Assembly (NCBI GenBank): GCA_964632505.1
Contig: CAZWCE010000001.1
Span: 513,914 to 577,913 of the forward strand
Length of the DNA stretch: 64,000 nt
DNA from: CAZWCE01 sp964632505
GTDB lineage: Bacteria; Planctomycetota; Planctomycetia; Pirellulales; Thermoguttaceae
Direction: 5' to 3'
The position numbers and the translations under genes were made by a program. Below are positions 46,009 through 54,790 of the stretch, piece after piece; positions within the stretch are counted from its first letter, which is position 1, and every line of letters starts with the position of its first letter. The notes under the pieces were generated by a model. The model had not been told where the DNA came from. It saw only the letters and a program-made list of their open reading frames with translations, and did no database searches.

Positions 46009-46172
46009 AGAACGTGTTTTGAAATTCCAATTTGAGCTGCGAGCGGCTGCGACATAAGCCGACCGCGTTGACCTGCATCGACGAATCTCCTTGGATTCGC
46101 CTGCTTCGGTCGCCTTGTCGGACTTTCGTCTCTCTCGCTCTCGCGACCAAAGCGATTTTCAAAACACGTTCT
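46009..46172. mobile_element. 164-bp MITE-like element with 16-bp perfect terminal inverted repeats
   Basis: AGAACGTGTTTTGAAA at 46009-46024 is repeated in inverted form at 46157-46172. The 132-base interior has no coding frame and contains a small GAATC/GATTC hairpin. No clear target duplication is seen. The same end, extended to 18 bases, recurs at 63950-63967. The element runs over the 5' end of the AI-2E reading frame. An IS5-like origin is possible from the look of the end but is not shown. Confidence 0.65.
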
Positions 46173-46241
46173 GAGAAGGGGGCCTGCCCTATTTGATTGT
46201 GATCACGTGACCGCTGGCATCAAGGGGGAAAGGCAAAAAAA

Positions 46242-46321
46242 TCGCATAAGAAATGATGTCTTCGCGGCGACCGGATGCCAGACCCAAAACGGCCACCGAA
46301 GAACATTCACTTCTTATGCGA
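46242..46321. repeat. Terminally palindromic dispersed repeat, copy 1 (80 bp)
   Basis: TCGCATAAG at 46242-46250 and CTTATGCGA at 46313-46321 are perfect inverted ends, and similarity continues inward for about 24 bases with mismatches. It lies 34 bases beyond the lipoprotein stop. Confidence 0.55.
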
Positions 46322-46355
46322 GATGTGTGTGAACGGGATAGAACGACAATCCGAT

Positions 46356-46697
46356 TCATTGGTTATTCTGCTGATTCGATGCTTCGTCGACGGTCGATTC
46401 TTCATCGGTATCGTCCGCCATCTCGTCGGTCGTCTCTTCGAGATGATCCGCCGCTTCTTCCGTCATGTCGGCCGCCTCTTCGGCACCCTCATCGATATTC
46501 TCCGTGGCCTCTTCGGTCATTTCTTGGGCATTCTCACCGACCTCTTCGGTGCCTTCCTGTACATTTTCCACGAATTCTTCGGTGGCTTCCCCGGCCTTCT
46601 CAGGTGCCTTTTCCGTGCAGCCGACCAGACCGACAAGTCCGACCACGGCGAGAGTCAGCAGTAGGGTGCCCGACAGATGAAAGGGGGTACGTTTCAT
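46356..46697 (-). CDS. Small acidic lipoprotein
   Basis: A 113-residue lipoprotein with lipobox LVGC (Cys27) after the hydrophobic stretch TLLLTLAVVGLVGLVG. The mature part is extremely rich in Glu and Ala with heptad-like EEATENIDEGAEEAADMTEEAADHLEE, predicting a helix or coiled coil. It recalls Lpp-like or LEA-type proteins. AAGGAAGG precedes ATG at 46697. It is bracketed by copies 1 and 2 of the dispersed repeat (34 and 50 bases away). Function unknown. Confidence 0.72.
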   Translation of the reverse strand: MKRTPFHLSGTLLLTLAVVGLVGLVGCTEKAPEKAGEATEEFVENVQEGTEEVGENAQEMTEEATENIDEGAEEAADMTEEAADHLEETTDEMADDTDEESTVDEASNQQNNQ

Positions 46698-46747
46698 GAT
46701 TCATTCCTTCCTTTTGGTTTTTCGGAAAACATTGATTTTTTTGAGAG

Positions 46748-46834
46748 TCGCATAAATAGTGAATTCAGGGCGAACATCGAGAGCCCGGCCCTGCGGCGGT
46801 CAATGCATGAACCAAGGGGTCACTGCTTATGCGA
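46748..46834. repeat. Terminally palindromic dispersed repeat, copy 2 (87 bp)
   Basis: Begins TCGCATAAATAGTGA, ends TCACTGCTTATGCGA. It has the same length (87) as copy 3 and aligns with it without gaps, including a core shared as TCAATGCA then GA(A/T)CCAAGGG. Conservation continues a few bases past the right end (ACATGA..AACA). Confidence 0.7.
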
Positions 46835-47198
46835 ACATGACGAACATTTCAGCTTGTTCATTCATCCACAGACATCACGCACATTGCATGCCGGAACCGG
46901 CTCCGAAAACATATTTTTTTGCAGAGAATTCGGCAACGTGTTGATTCACTTGTCCTTACTGAGTGCCGAAAAGCCGAAGGAACTCCCGAAGAAATGGGTT
47001 TTTATCGGTGTCGAACGGTCCGATGAAGCGTCGGTTTTGGGCAATCGCTCTCCAGACTGACCGTTTTCCGACCACCTTGACAAATCCGTCGGCGCTGGTA
47101 CTTTTTCGCCCGTGTGTCCCCGATCTTGCATGGATAGGAACACGAAAAAGGGACATCGACGAGTCGGTCACGATGAGTAGACCCCCAAAGGAGCCTCG
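46835..47198. other. 364-base intergenic region with promoter for the exchanger gene
   Basis: No coding frame is convincing. A promoter is seen at 47077-47104, about 95 bases before the next gene. The left part follows repeat copy 2. Confidence 0.45.
47077..47104 (+). promoter_or_regulatory. Candidate sigma-70 promoter of the exchanger gene
   Basis: A perfect TTGACA at 47077-47082, a 16-base spacer, and TACTTT at 47099-47104. The -10 is weak. Confidence 0.4.
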
Positions 47199-48239
47199 AT
47201 GTATTGGCTGGAGACGTCCAACTGGTCGCTGGAGATCACGATCACCGTTTTTCTCCTCGGCGCCGCGGCGATCGCCGTCACCGGAACCTATCTGACCGGC
47301 ATCGCCGATCGGCTGGCCGATCGGACGGGGCTTGGCGAGGCGCTCATCGGCGCGGTGCTCCTCGGCGCGACGACTTCTCTCTCCGGGACAACGCTCTCGG
47401 TCACCGCGGCCTGGTTCGGGCGTCCGGAGTTGGCGATCGGCAACGCCCTGGGAGGCATTGCCGTTCAAACGGCGTTTCTAGCGCTGGCCGACATGGTTTA
47501 TCGCCGGGCGAATCTCGAGCATGCCGCGGCTTCGGCGGCCAATATGATGCAAGGAGCCCTGTTGGCGTCCCTCCTCGCGCTGGTGATGATCGCGGCGGTG
47601 ACTCCCGAGATCACCTTCTGGTCGATTCATCCGGTCACACCTATTCTTTTGATCACTTATATATACGGCATCCTCTTCGTCCGCAGCGCGCGGAACTATC
47701 CGATGTGGCGTCCGGAAGAGACTCGAGAAACCAAGAGCGATCAACCGGAGCCGGAGTCGGAGCGGGAGAGCCTTTCCTACCTGCTTGTCTCCTTTATTGC
47801 TCTGGCCCTGGTGATGGGGGTCTCCGGTTGGGTGTTGGAGAAGGCGGCCGCCACGTTGGCCCGCCAGACCGGCTTGACGCAAACGGTCGTGGGAGTGTTC
47901 ATGACGTCGATTGCCACCTCGTTGCCGGAATTGGTCACCTCGATCGCCGCGGTACGACGCGGCGCACTGACGCTGGCGGTCAGCGGCATCATCGGCGGCA
48001 ACGCCTTCGATACCCTGTTCGCGGCTTTTTCCGATGTCGCCTATCGAGGCGGATCGGTCTATCACGCCATTTCCGATCGCTTGCTCTTTCTGATCGCGCT
48101 GACGATCCTGATGACCTGCATCCTCCTGATGGGATTGATCCGACGCGAGAAACAGGGGATCGGGGGGATCGGCTTCGAGAGCTTCGGGATCCTGGTGTTG
48201 TACCTCGGGGCGATTCTGCTGCTCACCGTCGCGTTTTGA
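47199..48239 (+). CDS. Sodium/calcium exchanger-family membrane protein
   Basis: A 346-residue protein with about ten hydrophobic helices. The two alpha-repeat motifs are clear: GLGEALIGAVLLGATTSLSGTTLSV...GNALGGIAVQT and, in opposite topology, LTQTVVGVFMTSIATSLPELVTSIAAVRRGALTLAVSGIIGGNAFDTLF. The second keeps the acidic E of SLPELVTS, but the first has SLSGTT where the paired acidic residue is usual, so ion selectivity may differ. A cytoplasmic acidic loop separates the halves (EETRETKSDQPEPESERES). AAAGGAG precedes the ATG. Confidence 0.82.
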   Translation: MYWLETSNWSLEITITVFLLGAAAIAVTGTYLTGIADRLADRTGLGEALIGAVLLGATTSLSGTTLSVTAAWFGRPELAIGNALGGIAVQTAFLALADMVYRRANLEHAAASAANMMQGALLASLLALVMIAAVTPEITFWSIHPVTPILLITYIYGILFVRSARNYPMWRPEETRETKSDQPEPESERESLSYLLVSFIALALVMGVSGWVLEKAAATLARQTGLTQTVVGVFMTSIATSLPELVTSIAAVRRGALTLAVSGIIGGNAFDTLFAAFSDVAYRGGSVYHAISDRLLFLIALTILMTCILLMGLIRREKQGIGGIGFESFGILVLYLGAILLLTVAF

Positions 48240-48287
48240 AACGACCTTTCACAAGGGAGTCCCCTGTTTCCTTCTGGTGCGTGCAAC

Positions 48288-48324
48288 AAAAAAGCGGGGC
48301 CGGATGGGAGTGTCCGGCACCCGC
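48288..48324 (-). terminator. Intrinsic terminator of the Gfo/Idh gene
   Basis: GCGGGGCCGG (48294-48303) pairs with CCGGCACCCGC (48314-48324) with a one-base bulge; on the minus strand it is followed by six U (A-run 48288-48293). It lies 44 bases after the minus-strand stop. Confidence 0.75.
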
Positions 48325-48367
48325 TTGCAACAAGTGAGATGGAGAGCCTATGGGGATGGGGAGCGGA

Positions 48368-49666
48368 TTACCCGAATTTCCATCCCTCGCGGTAGGTCTT
48401 GTCGAGGAAGGGCTCCGCGTCGGCATTGCCGACCGCTTCGAGCTTCGAGGCGTTCCATTTCACCTGGGTGTCGGAACGATAGGCGACATTGCCCAGCAGC
48501 ACCGTTTCGCTCAGGGGGCCGGAATAATCGAACCGGCAGGTGGTCGTTTCTCCGGTCTTGCAAGCGCGGATCCATTCCTGGTGATGACCGATCGACTCGG
48601 GGATGGTCGGCTCGGGGCGAACGAAATCGGCGAACTTCTCCTCCGGCAGCAAGCGGTGTTTGTTGTAATCGGAGATCAGCATCCCTTTGCTTCCCAAAAA
48701 GAGCACGGCGGCTTTCCATTCGGGGATACCCCGCTCCTTGAGAAAATCGGGACGACGGCCGGCATCGTACCAGGTCATCGTCATCGGCGGGAGCTTCCCT
48801 CGTTTGGGGAAGGTGTAGCGAACACGGAGCCCGGGGGAGGTGGTTTCCGGATGGAGCGGAGGACCGTCGGCGGCGATCGTTTCGGCATATTTCAGGTCCA
48901 AGGCCCAGTAGGGCAGGTCCATGTAATGGCATCCGAAGTCGCCCAGACCGCCGTTGGAGAAGTCCCACCAGTGCCGCCAGGTGCCGGGAAGGTAGGTGGG
49001 ATGATAGGGCCGCATTTCGGCCGGGCCGAGCCAGAGATTCCAATCGAGCCCTTCCGGAATCGGCGGGGTTTCGGTCGGAACTTCCTTCCCGCCGTAGTCG
49101 ACGGTGTGCCATACGTGCACCTCGGTCACATCGCCGATCGCTCCCGCTCGGACCAGTTCGACGACCCGGCGGTAATTCGAGCCGGCGTGGATTTGCGTTC
49201 CGAGTTGGGTGGTCAACTTGTTCTTTCGGGCCAGATTGGTCATCTTCCGCACTTCGGTGACGGTATGGGCCATCGGTTTCTCGCAGTAGAGATGCTTGCC
49301 GAGATCCATCGCCATCATGGCGGCGGGGAAGTGGGTATGGTCGGGAGTGCTCACGACGACGGCATCGATTTCGGCGTGGATTTCATCGAGCATACGACGA
49401 AAATCCTTGTACTTTTTCGCCTTGGGGAAGCGTTCGAAGGCGCCCTTGGCCTGCCGGTCGTCGACATCGCAAAGCGCGACGAGGTTCTCCCCGGCCACCC
49501 CGTTGAGATTCGCCCGGCCGCGATTGCCGCAACCGATCACGGCGAGGTTCAGCTTTTCATTCGGGGAAGATGGTTGGGCGGAGAGAAAACCGGGAGCGAG
49601 GGCCGAACCCAGCCCGGCAAGCGCAGAACCTTGCAGCATGCGTCGACGTGTGATCGGGCGTGTCAT
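48368..49666 (-). CDS. Tat-exported Gfo/Idh/MocA-family oxidoreductase
   Basis: A 432-residue protein from MTRPITRRRMLQGSALAG, a twin-arginine signal, with AAAGGAGG upstream of ATG 49666. The NAD(P)-binding part has LNLAVIGCGNRGRANL, DAVVVSTPDHTHFPAAMMAMDLGKHLYCEKPMAHTV (EKP catalytic lysine). Family members oxidise or epimerise sugars and inositols in the cytoplasm; the Tat signal implies folding with its cofactor before export. Terminator at 48288-48324. The dispersed repeat copy 3 sits just upstream. Confidence 0.88.
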   Translation of the reverse strand: MTRPITRRRMLQGSALAGLGSALAPGFLSAQPSSPNEKLNLAVIGCGNRGRANLNGVAGENLVALCDVDDRQAKGAFERFPKAKKYKDFRRMLDEIHAEIDAVVVSTPDHTHFPAAMMAMDLGKHLYCEKPMAHTVTEVRKMTNLARKNKLTTQLGTQIHAGSNYRRVVELVRAGAIGDVTEVHVWHTVDYGGKEVPTETPPIPEGLDWNLWLGPAEMRPYHPTYLPGTWRHWWDFSNGGLGDFGCHYMDLPYWALDLKYAETIAADGPPLHPETTSPGLRVRYTFPKRGKLPPMTMTWYDAGRRPDFLKERGIPEWKAAVLFLGSKGMLISDYNKHRLLPEEKFADFVRPEPTIPESIGHHQEWIRACKTGETTTCRFDYSGPLSETVLLGNVAYRSDTQVKWNASKLEAVGNADAEPFLDKTYREGWKFG

Positions 49667-49699
49667 GAAAAAACCTCCTTTTGGGAAAGATATTGGGCG

Positions 49700-49786
49700 T
49701 CGCTTCCATAGTGCACCCCGGGCGACCATGAGGGGCCCCGCTTGGCGGGGATCAATGCACGATCCAAGGGCTTACTACTTATGCGA
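49700..49786. repeat. Terminally palindromic dispersed repeat, copy 3 (87 bp)
   Basis: Begins TCGCTTCCATAGTG, ends CTTACTACTTATGCGA. It aligns base-for-base with copy 2 over 87 positions, though its left end is less palindromic. It lies 33 bases upstream of the Gfo/Idh start. Confidence 0.65.
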
Positions 49787-50038
49787 ACATGAATAACAAT
49801 GCATCCCGCCGCTTGAGAGAGTACGAAATTCATAAAAGCAATCATGCGGCGCAGATCGTCTATACGCCATTATAATGGAAGGGAGGTGGAGAAAACAAGC
49901 AAGCCGCCCTCCGCGACCGATCCCGGGTTTCTTGACTTTGGCCTCGGCCGCTCTTACAATCGACGCATGACCGAAAAGGGGTTCCCATGGTGGTTTTCCT
50001 CGAACGTTTCCTGTAGGGCTGTTTCTGAAGGGGGTTCC

Positions 50039-51652
50039 ATGTATCGTCGAATGAGGGCTTGTTATTTTCTTCGGGGGATCGCGTTCTTCTTGCTTTCCGC
50101 GGTTTCCATGGTTGCCGAGGCGGCGCCGAAGGAGTTGCACGATGATTTCCGGCTCCCACCTCCGACGGGGAAGTACGTGGAGCACCGACCGGAGCAGGTC
50201 GCGGCGACGTTCGCTTTTTCGGTCGACGACCCGGTCATCGCGACCACCTACTTCTACTGGTACGATCGGGCGACCAATGCCCACATCGTCGATCACGACG
50301 GCACGGATGCCCTCACCGATCATCCCCCGACCCTCGAAGGATTCAGCTATAAAAATGTCGATTGGCATGCCGGGGAATTTTCCGACATGATCGACGCCGG
50401 GATCGATATCGCGATGCCCGTTTACTGGGGAACGCCGTTGAAATCGGAATTCACCTTCAGCAACGAAGGCCTTCCTCCGATGATCGCCGCCCGGGAGCGG
50501 TTGGTCGCAGCGGGAAAGGAGCCGCCGGCACTCGGCATGTTCTACGACACCTCGACCTTGAAAGCGAACGCCGGCCGGTACCACGTCGACCTGACGACCG
50601 AGGCCGGAAAACGCTGGTTTTACGGGACGATCCGCAATTTCTTTTCCCTCGTTCCCTCGCGTCACCGGGCGACGATCGACGGGCGCCCACTCGTCATGCT
50701 CTACGCCCCCGCGTTCGCCAAGGAGATCAATGAAACGCTTTTCCCGGCGATTCGGGAGATGTTCCGCGAGGATTTCGGGGTGGACCTCTTCCTCGTGAAG
50801 ATGCGCGGCTGGCCCGGCGAAGCCGATAGCGTGTACCAATGGGGCGGCGCGCTCGCTCCGCAACTTCTCGACACCGCCGGCATCGGGCCGGGGTACGATC
50901 ACTCCGCCGTCCCGGGACGATCGCCGCTGGTTCGCAACCGCGACGACGGCCGTTTCTACCGCTTCTCCTGGCGAAGGTTGCTGGGACGCAATCCGGAGAC
51001 TCGGCCGAAACTCGTGCATCTGGAGACTTGGAACGAGTTTCACGAAGGCACGCAGATCTGTGAAACGAAGGAATATGGACGGAAGTACATCGAGATGACG
51101 CGGCAGTTCGCCGATCGATTTCACCGGAATGAATGGTTGGATTTGAGTCAAATCGAGCCGGCGCGGGAAATCCTCCGCGGAACACCGGAAAAGGAGGAGG
51201 GGGTGGTCGTCCTCGATCAACCGCAGGGAGACGGACCGGTCGACGTTCGCACCGTCGGCGGCAAGCGGGCCTGGGTGACTCGGGAGAACGACCTTTCGCC
51301 GATGCGATACATGTATTTCGATATCGATGATTACTCGATCTACGATGTCGATCGACCGGTGGAGGTGATCGTCACGTATTGGGATTCCGGGTGCGACTCG
51401 TTCGCGCTGCATTACGATTCGGCCGACCCCGAGCTTTCGGGCCTCGCGCAGGAGTTTCGTTCGGCACCGGGTCGGAAGCTCGACGGAACCGACACTTGGA
51501 AAGAAGCGGTGTTTCGCCTACCGCATGCGCGATTCGCCAATCGGGCCAACGGCGCCGATTTCCGGCTCGTTCCCGCCGGGGGCGATCTGGACGTTCATCG
51601 CGTGGTGGTCCGCCGGATCGAGAGCCCTCCACAAGCGGATCGGGAACCATGA
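50039..51652 (+). CDS. Exported DUF5010/GH99-like family protein
   Basis: A 537-residue protein. Start MYRRMRACYFLRGIAFFLLSAVSMVAEA at 50039, with AGGGGG seven bases upstream and a signal peptide. The barrel-like domain has TTYFYWYDRATNAHI, ISDMIDAGIDIAMPVYWG, PPALGMFYDTSTLK, DGRPLVMLYAP and LVHLETWNEFHEG, which match the GH71/GH99-like DUF5010 family of presumed glycan-active enzymes. The C-terminal ~150 residues look beta-rich. Its stop overlaps the next gene's start (ATGA), so the two are translationally coupled. Confidence 0.75.
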   Translation: MYRRMRACYFLRGIAFFLLSAVSMVAEAAPKELHDDFRLPPPTGKYVEHRPEQVAATFAFSVDDPVIATTYFYWYDRATNAHIVDHDGTDALTDHPPTLEGFSYKNVDWHAGEFSDMIDAGIDIAMPVYWGTPLKSEFTFSNEGLPPMIAARERLVAAGKEPPALGMFYDTSTLKANAGRYHVDLTTEAGKRWFYGTIRNFFSLVPSRHRATIDGRPLVMLYAPAFAKEINETLFPAIREMFREDFGVDLFLVKMRGWPGEADSVYQWGGALAPQLLDTAGIGPGYDHSAVPGRSPLVRNRDDGRFYRFSWRRLLGRNPETRPKLVHLETWNEFHEGTQICETKEYGRKYIEMTRQFADRFHRNEWLDLSQIEPAREILRGTPEKEEGVVVLDQPQGDGPVDVRTVGGKRAWVTRENDLSPMRYMYFDIDDYSIYDVDRPVEVIVTYWDSGCDSFALHYDSADPELSGLAQEFRSAPGRKLDGTDTWKEAVFRLPHARFANRANGADFRLVPAGGDLDVHRVVVRRIESPPQADREP

Positions 51653-52239
51653 ATGCGGCCCCACGTCATTTCACGACCGAACGATTGGTGGTGCGTCCTC
51701 CTTGCGGGCAAGACGCTCCGTCGATCGAACGGGCGGCGGGGGATCGGGCGATCGCCGACACGATGATCTCGGTGCCGCATCCTTATCCGAAAGGTGAGGG
51801 TGTACGCTATTTACAGCGCCGCAAGCAGGAGTTCGATCGGGGCGAGGCGCTGGTCTACATCCTCGAGAGCCGAAATGAAGGGACCTTCCAGGGGCTCATC
51901 GAGATCCGCGAGATCGACCCGCAGCATCGACAGGGCGAGCTGAGTTTCTGGCTCGCTCGAGATGCCTGGGGGCGGAGATTGATCGGCGAAGCGCTGCCTC
52001 ATGTGCTCGAGGAGGCGTTCCGTCTGTTGCCGCTGAATCGGCTTTACGCCTGCCATATGGTCCGCAACGGCCGAACCGGTTCCATTCTCGCGCGGTTCGG
52101 TTTCGTCGAGGAGGGCGTCATGCGACAGCGTGTGTGGAAATGGGACCGCTATGAAGATGTCGTGCTCGCCGCCCTGCTTCTTCAAGATTGGCAGCGGTGG
52201 AAACAGGAACACGAAGACGTTCTCGAAGAATCAGGCTGA
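51649..52239 (+). CDS. GNAT-family N-acetyltransferase (RimJ/RimL-like)
   Basis: A 196-residue protein. FTTERLVVRPPCGQDAPSIE is the family start; LSFWLARDAWGRRLIGEAL carries the acetyl-CoA loop region (less canonical than the Q/RxxGxG/A), and NRLYACHMVRNGRTGSILARFGFVEEGVMRQ is the typical RimJ-type end. It acetylates an amine on a protein or small molecule. Start at 51649 overlaps the DUF5010 stop by four bases. Confidence 0.85.
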   Translation: MNAAPRHFTTERLVVRPPCGQDAPSIERAAGDRAIADTMISVPHPYPKGEGVRYLQRRKQEFDRGEALVYILESRNEGTFQGLIEIREIDPQHRQGELSFWLARDAWGRRLIGEALPHVLEEAFRLLPLNRLYACHMVRNGRTGSILARFGFVEEGVMRQRVWKWDRYEDVVLAALLLQDWQRWKQEHEDVLEESG

Positions 52240-52271
52240 ATCGAATATTTAAACATCTGGAGATCTTTCTA

Positions 52272-53690
52272 ATGAAACGTTCATGGATTGTGTCGGCGGG
52301 AATAATGGCGGCTTTGGGGTTGATGGCGTGTGCGCCGTCGGTGGCGCAGGAAGACGACCCGTTGATTTGCGAGAAAGGAGACGGGTACCGCGGCATCTGG
52401 TACTCGAACCAGCGCCAGGACGACGAGTATGTTTTCAAGTACAGTGGCGGATTGGGGACCTACTGCGCGAAGCATCGTCCGTTCGCCGTTTACGCGCCCG
52501 AGGTGGATAAGACGTTCTTCTGCTACGGGGGGACGATCGGTGAAAACCGGACGCTGCTCCATATGGTTTCGTATTACGATCACCGAACCGGCAAGGTACC
52601 GCGACCGACCGTGCTGCTCGACAAGAAGACGACCGACGCCCACGACAACCCCGTCATGGCGATCGATCCCGAGGGATACATTTGGATCTTTTCCAGCTCC
52701 CACGGCACGGCGCGGCCGTCCTACCTTTCGGTGAGTGTCGAGCCGTACTCGATCGAACGGTTCCGGCTCGTGCAGACCACGAACTTCTCCTACACGCAGC
52801 CCTATTACCTTCCCGAAAAGGGGTTCCATTTTCTTCACACCCGCTATGGCGAGGGCGGTCGACGTCTGTTCCAGAGTCATTCTCCCGACGGCATCACCTG
52901 GAGCGAGCCGGAGAAGATCGCGATGATCGAAAAGGGGCACTACCAGGTGAGTTGGACCGACGGCGAAAAGGTCGGGACCGCATTCAATATGCATCCGGCG
53001 CCGCAGGGGCTCAACTGGCGAACGAACCTCTACTACCTCGAATCGGACGATCTCGGCAAGACGTGGCGGACCATCGAAGGGGAGAAGGTAACGCTGCCGA
53101 TCACCGAGGTAGAGAACCCGGCCTTGGTGCAAGATTACCGTACAGAAAATCGGAATGTCTATTTGAAGGATGTCGCCTTCGATGCCGAGGGCCGACCGGT
53201 GATCCTTTACCTGACCAGCGGTGGTTGGGAGTCGGGCCCGGAAAACAATCCCCGACTCTGGCAAACGGCCCGGTGGGACGGCGACGATTGGCAAATCGGC
53301 GTGGTGACCGAGTCGGATAACAACTACGACATGGGGTCTCTTTCCATCGAAGACGACGGAACATGGCGGATCATCGGCCCGACGGAAACCGGGCCCCAAC
53401 CCTTCAACACCGGCGGAGAGATCGCGATGTGGACAAGCGCCGACCAGGGAAAAAGCTGGCAGATGGTCCGCCGGCTCACCGCCGACAGCGAGTTCAACCA
53501 CGGCTATTGCCGCAAGCCGATCGACGCCCATCCCGATTTTTATGCGTTGTGGGCCGACGGGCATGGCCGGAAGGTATCGCCCTCGCGACTCTATTTCTGC
53601 AACCGACGCGGCACGAAGGTTTTCCGTTTGCCGGAAAAGATGCAAGGCGAATTCGCCGAGCCCATTCCGGTTTTCCAGGAAGTGGAATGA
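52272..53690 (+). CDS. Exported BNR-repeat (sialidase-fold) protein
   Basis: A 472-residue protein from MKRSWIVSAGIMAALGLMACAPSVAQ; GGAG precedes ATG 52272. The signal may be lipoprotein type (LMAC, Cys20) or Sec-cleaved after SVAQ. Repeats such as HSPDGITWSEPEKIA, YLESDDLGKTWRTIEGE and MWTSADQGKSWQMVRR are Asp-box/BNR motifs of a beta-propeller. YRGIWYSNQRQDDEYVFKYSGG at the N-terminus is typical of BNR-4 polysaccharide lyases and related proteins. A glycan-cleaving or binding role is likely; the substrate is not evident. Confidence 0.8.
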   Translation: MKRSWIVSAGIMAALGLMACAPSVAQEDDPLICEKGDGYRGIWYSNQRQDDEYVFKYSGGLGTYCAKHRPFAVYAPEVDKTFFCYGGTIGENRTLLHMVSYYDHRTGKVPRPTVLLDKKTTDAHDNPVMAIDPEGYIWIFSSSHGTARPSYLSVSVEPYSIERFRLVQTTNFSYTQPYYLPEKGFHFLHTRYGEGGRRLFQSHSPDGITWSEPEKIAMIEKGHYQVSWTDGEKVGTAFNMHPAPQGLNWRTNLYYLESDDLGKTWRTIEGEKVTLPITEVENPALVQDYRTENRNVYLKDVAFDAEGRPVILYLTSGGWESGPENNPRLWQTARWDGDDWQIGVVTESDNNYDMGSLSIEDDGTWRIIGPTETGPQPFNTGGEIAMWTSADQGKSWQMVRRLTADSEFNHGYCRKPIDAHPDFYALWADGHGRKVSPSRLYFCNRRGTKVFRLPEKMQGEFAEPIPVFQEVE

Positions 53691-53708
53691 AATTCGCCGG
53701 AGGAAGCG

Positions 53709-54683
53709 TCACTCCGTCGCGACGGGGATGGTTCGGCCACGCTCATCCAGCACACCTTCGATGAGCAGGTTGCACATCACCGGCCCCTCTTCGGTCATGG
53801 TGACCCAAAGGACGTGGTCGAACTGTCCCGACTCGGGTCCCGCCAACGAACTTTGTCCCCCGGTCGTGGCGAGCTTGATGTATTTGTGGTCTCCACGGTC
53901 GGCGTACACATACCGATGATGGTGCCCCGCGATGACGGTGTAGTCCTGGTCTCGGAGTATTGCTTCGATGCGGTCGAAGCCGGTCAGCTTAGGCGAGTTC
54001 CACTTCTCTCGGGCTTCAGCCCGTTGCTGATCGTCAAGGAGCCAAAGCGGCTGGTGCATCAGGACGAAGGTCCAGCGAGGTCGGGGATTGTCAGCGAGCG
54101 CCCTTTTCACGTAGTCGATCTGCTCCGATCCGATGCCGGCTCCGTAATCGTCCCCGTCTTGGGAATCCAGGCAGAGAAAGAGCACTCCCTGGTGCATCAC
54201 CGCGTAATAATTGTTCCCGTAGCGCTGCTTCCAGATGCGTTCGCTCATTTCGTTATTGATATCATGATTGCCCGGTACGAGGTAGAAACGCATCGGGAGT
54301 TTGTCGAGCATCGCATCGATGTTGGCGCGTTTCGTGGTGATCGTCTCTTCGTCGGTCAGGCCACCGCCGGAAGTCGCATAGCCGTGGATGAAGTCGCCGA
54401 CCGAGAGCACGAAGTCGGGACGCATAAGGGCCACCTTTTTCAAGGCATTCTCGAACACACCGACGCGAGGATTCGCCGCGCGGTCGGAGACGACGGCGAA
54501 CTGGAATTGAGAACCGTCGTCCAGCAGCGGTTTCTCGGTCGCGGCGGGGAAGACGTCCTCCTGGCAGAGAGCGATTTCCGGAAGCATTCCCATGCAGAAG
54601 AATATCGCCGCCGGAATCGAGAGAGGGAACCAAACGCGGCACGGGGAGCTGCGGGAGGGAGAGGTGGAATGCTGAGAAATCAT
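53709..54683 (-). CDS. Exported calcineurin-like phosphoesterase
   Basis: A 324-residue protein; start MISQHSTSP at 54683, with AAGGAT upstream, and a signal segment (WFPLSIPAAIFFCMGMLPEIALC). Metal-site motifs are FAVVSDRAANP (first Asp; the usual DxH is D-R-A), VLSVGDFIHG, LVPGNHD and VIAGHHHRYVY. Phosphodiesterase or phosphomonoesterase activity is expected. The DxH change is a departure. Convergent with the BNR gene. Confidence 0.85.
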   Translation of the reverse strand: MISQHSTSPSRSSPCRVWFPLSIPAAIFFCMGMLPEIALCQEDVFPAATEKPLLDDGSQFQFAVVSDRAANPRVGVFENALKKVALMRPDFVLSVGDFIHGYATSGGGLTDEETITTKRANIDAMLDKLPMRFYLVPGNHDINNEMSERIWKQRYGNNYYAVMHQGVLFLCLDSQDGDDYGAGIGSEQIDYVKRALADNPRPRWTFVLMHQPLWLLDDQQRAEAREKWNSPKLTGFDRIEAILRDQDYTVIAGHHHRYVYADRGDHKYIKLATTGGQSSLAGPESGQFDHVLWVTMTEEGPVMCNLLIEGVLDERGRTIPVATE

Positions 54684-54790
54684 GGGGGAGATCCTTATTG
54701 GAGAGAGGCGAGGAAAAACATCATTTGCTGACACGATCCTTCAACCGTTGATTATTGATCGAACGGTCCGATTCCACAAACGGGCATGAA

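Noticed and set aside
46242..49786. Integron attC sites as an explanation of the palindromic repeats
   Set aside because: The ends lack the RYYYAAC/GTTRRRY core boxes, and no integrase gene is in the window.
49871..49876. TATAAT as a promoter for the DUF5010 gene
   Set aside because: No -35 element at 16-18 bases upstream.
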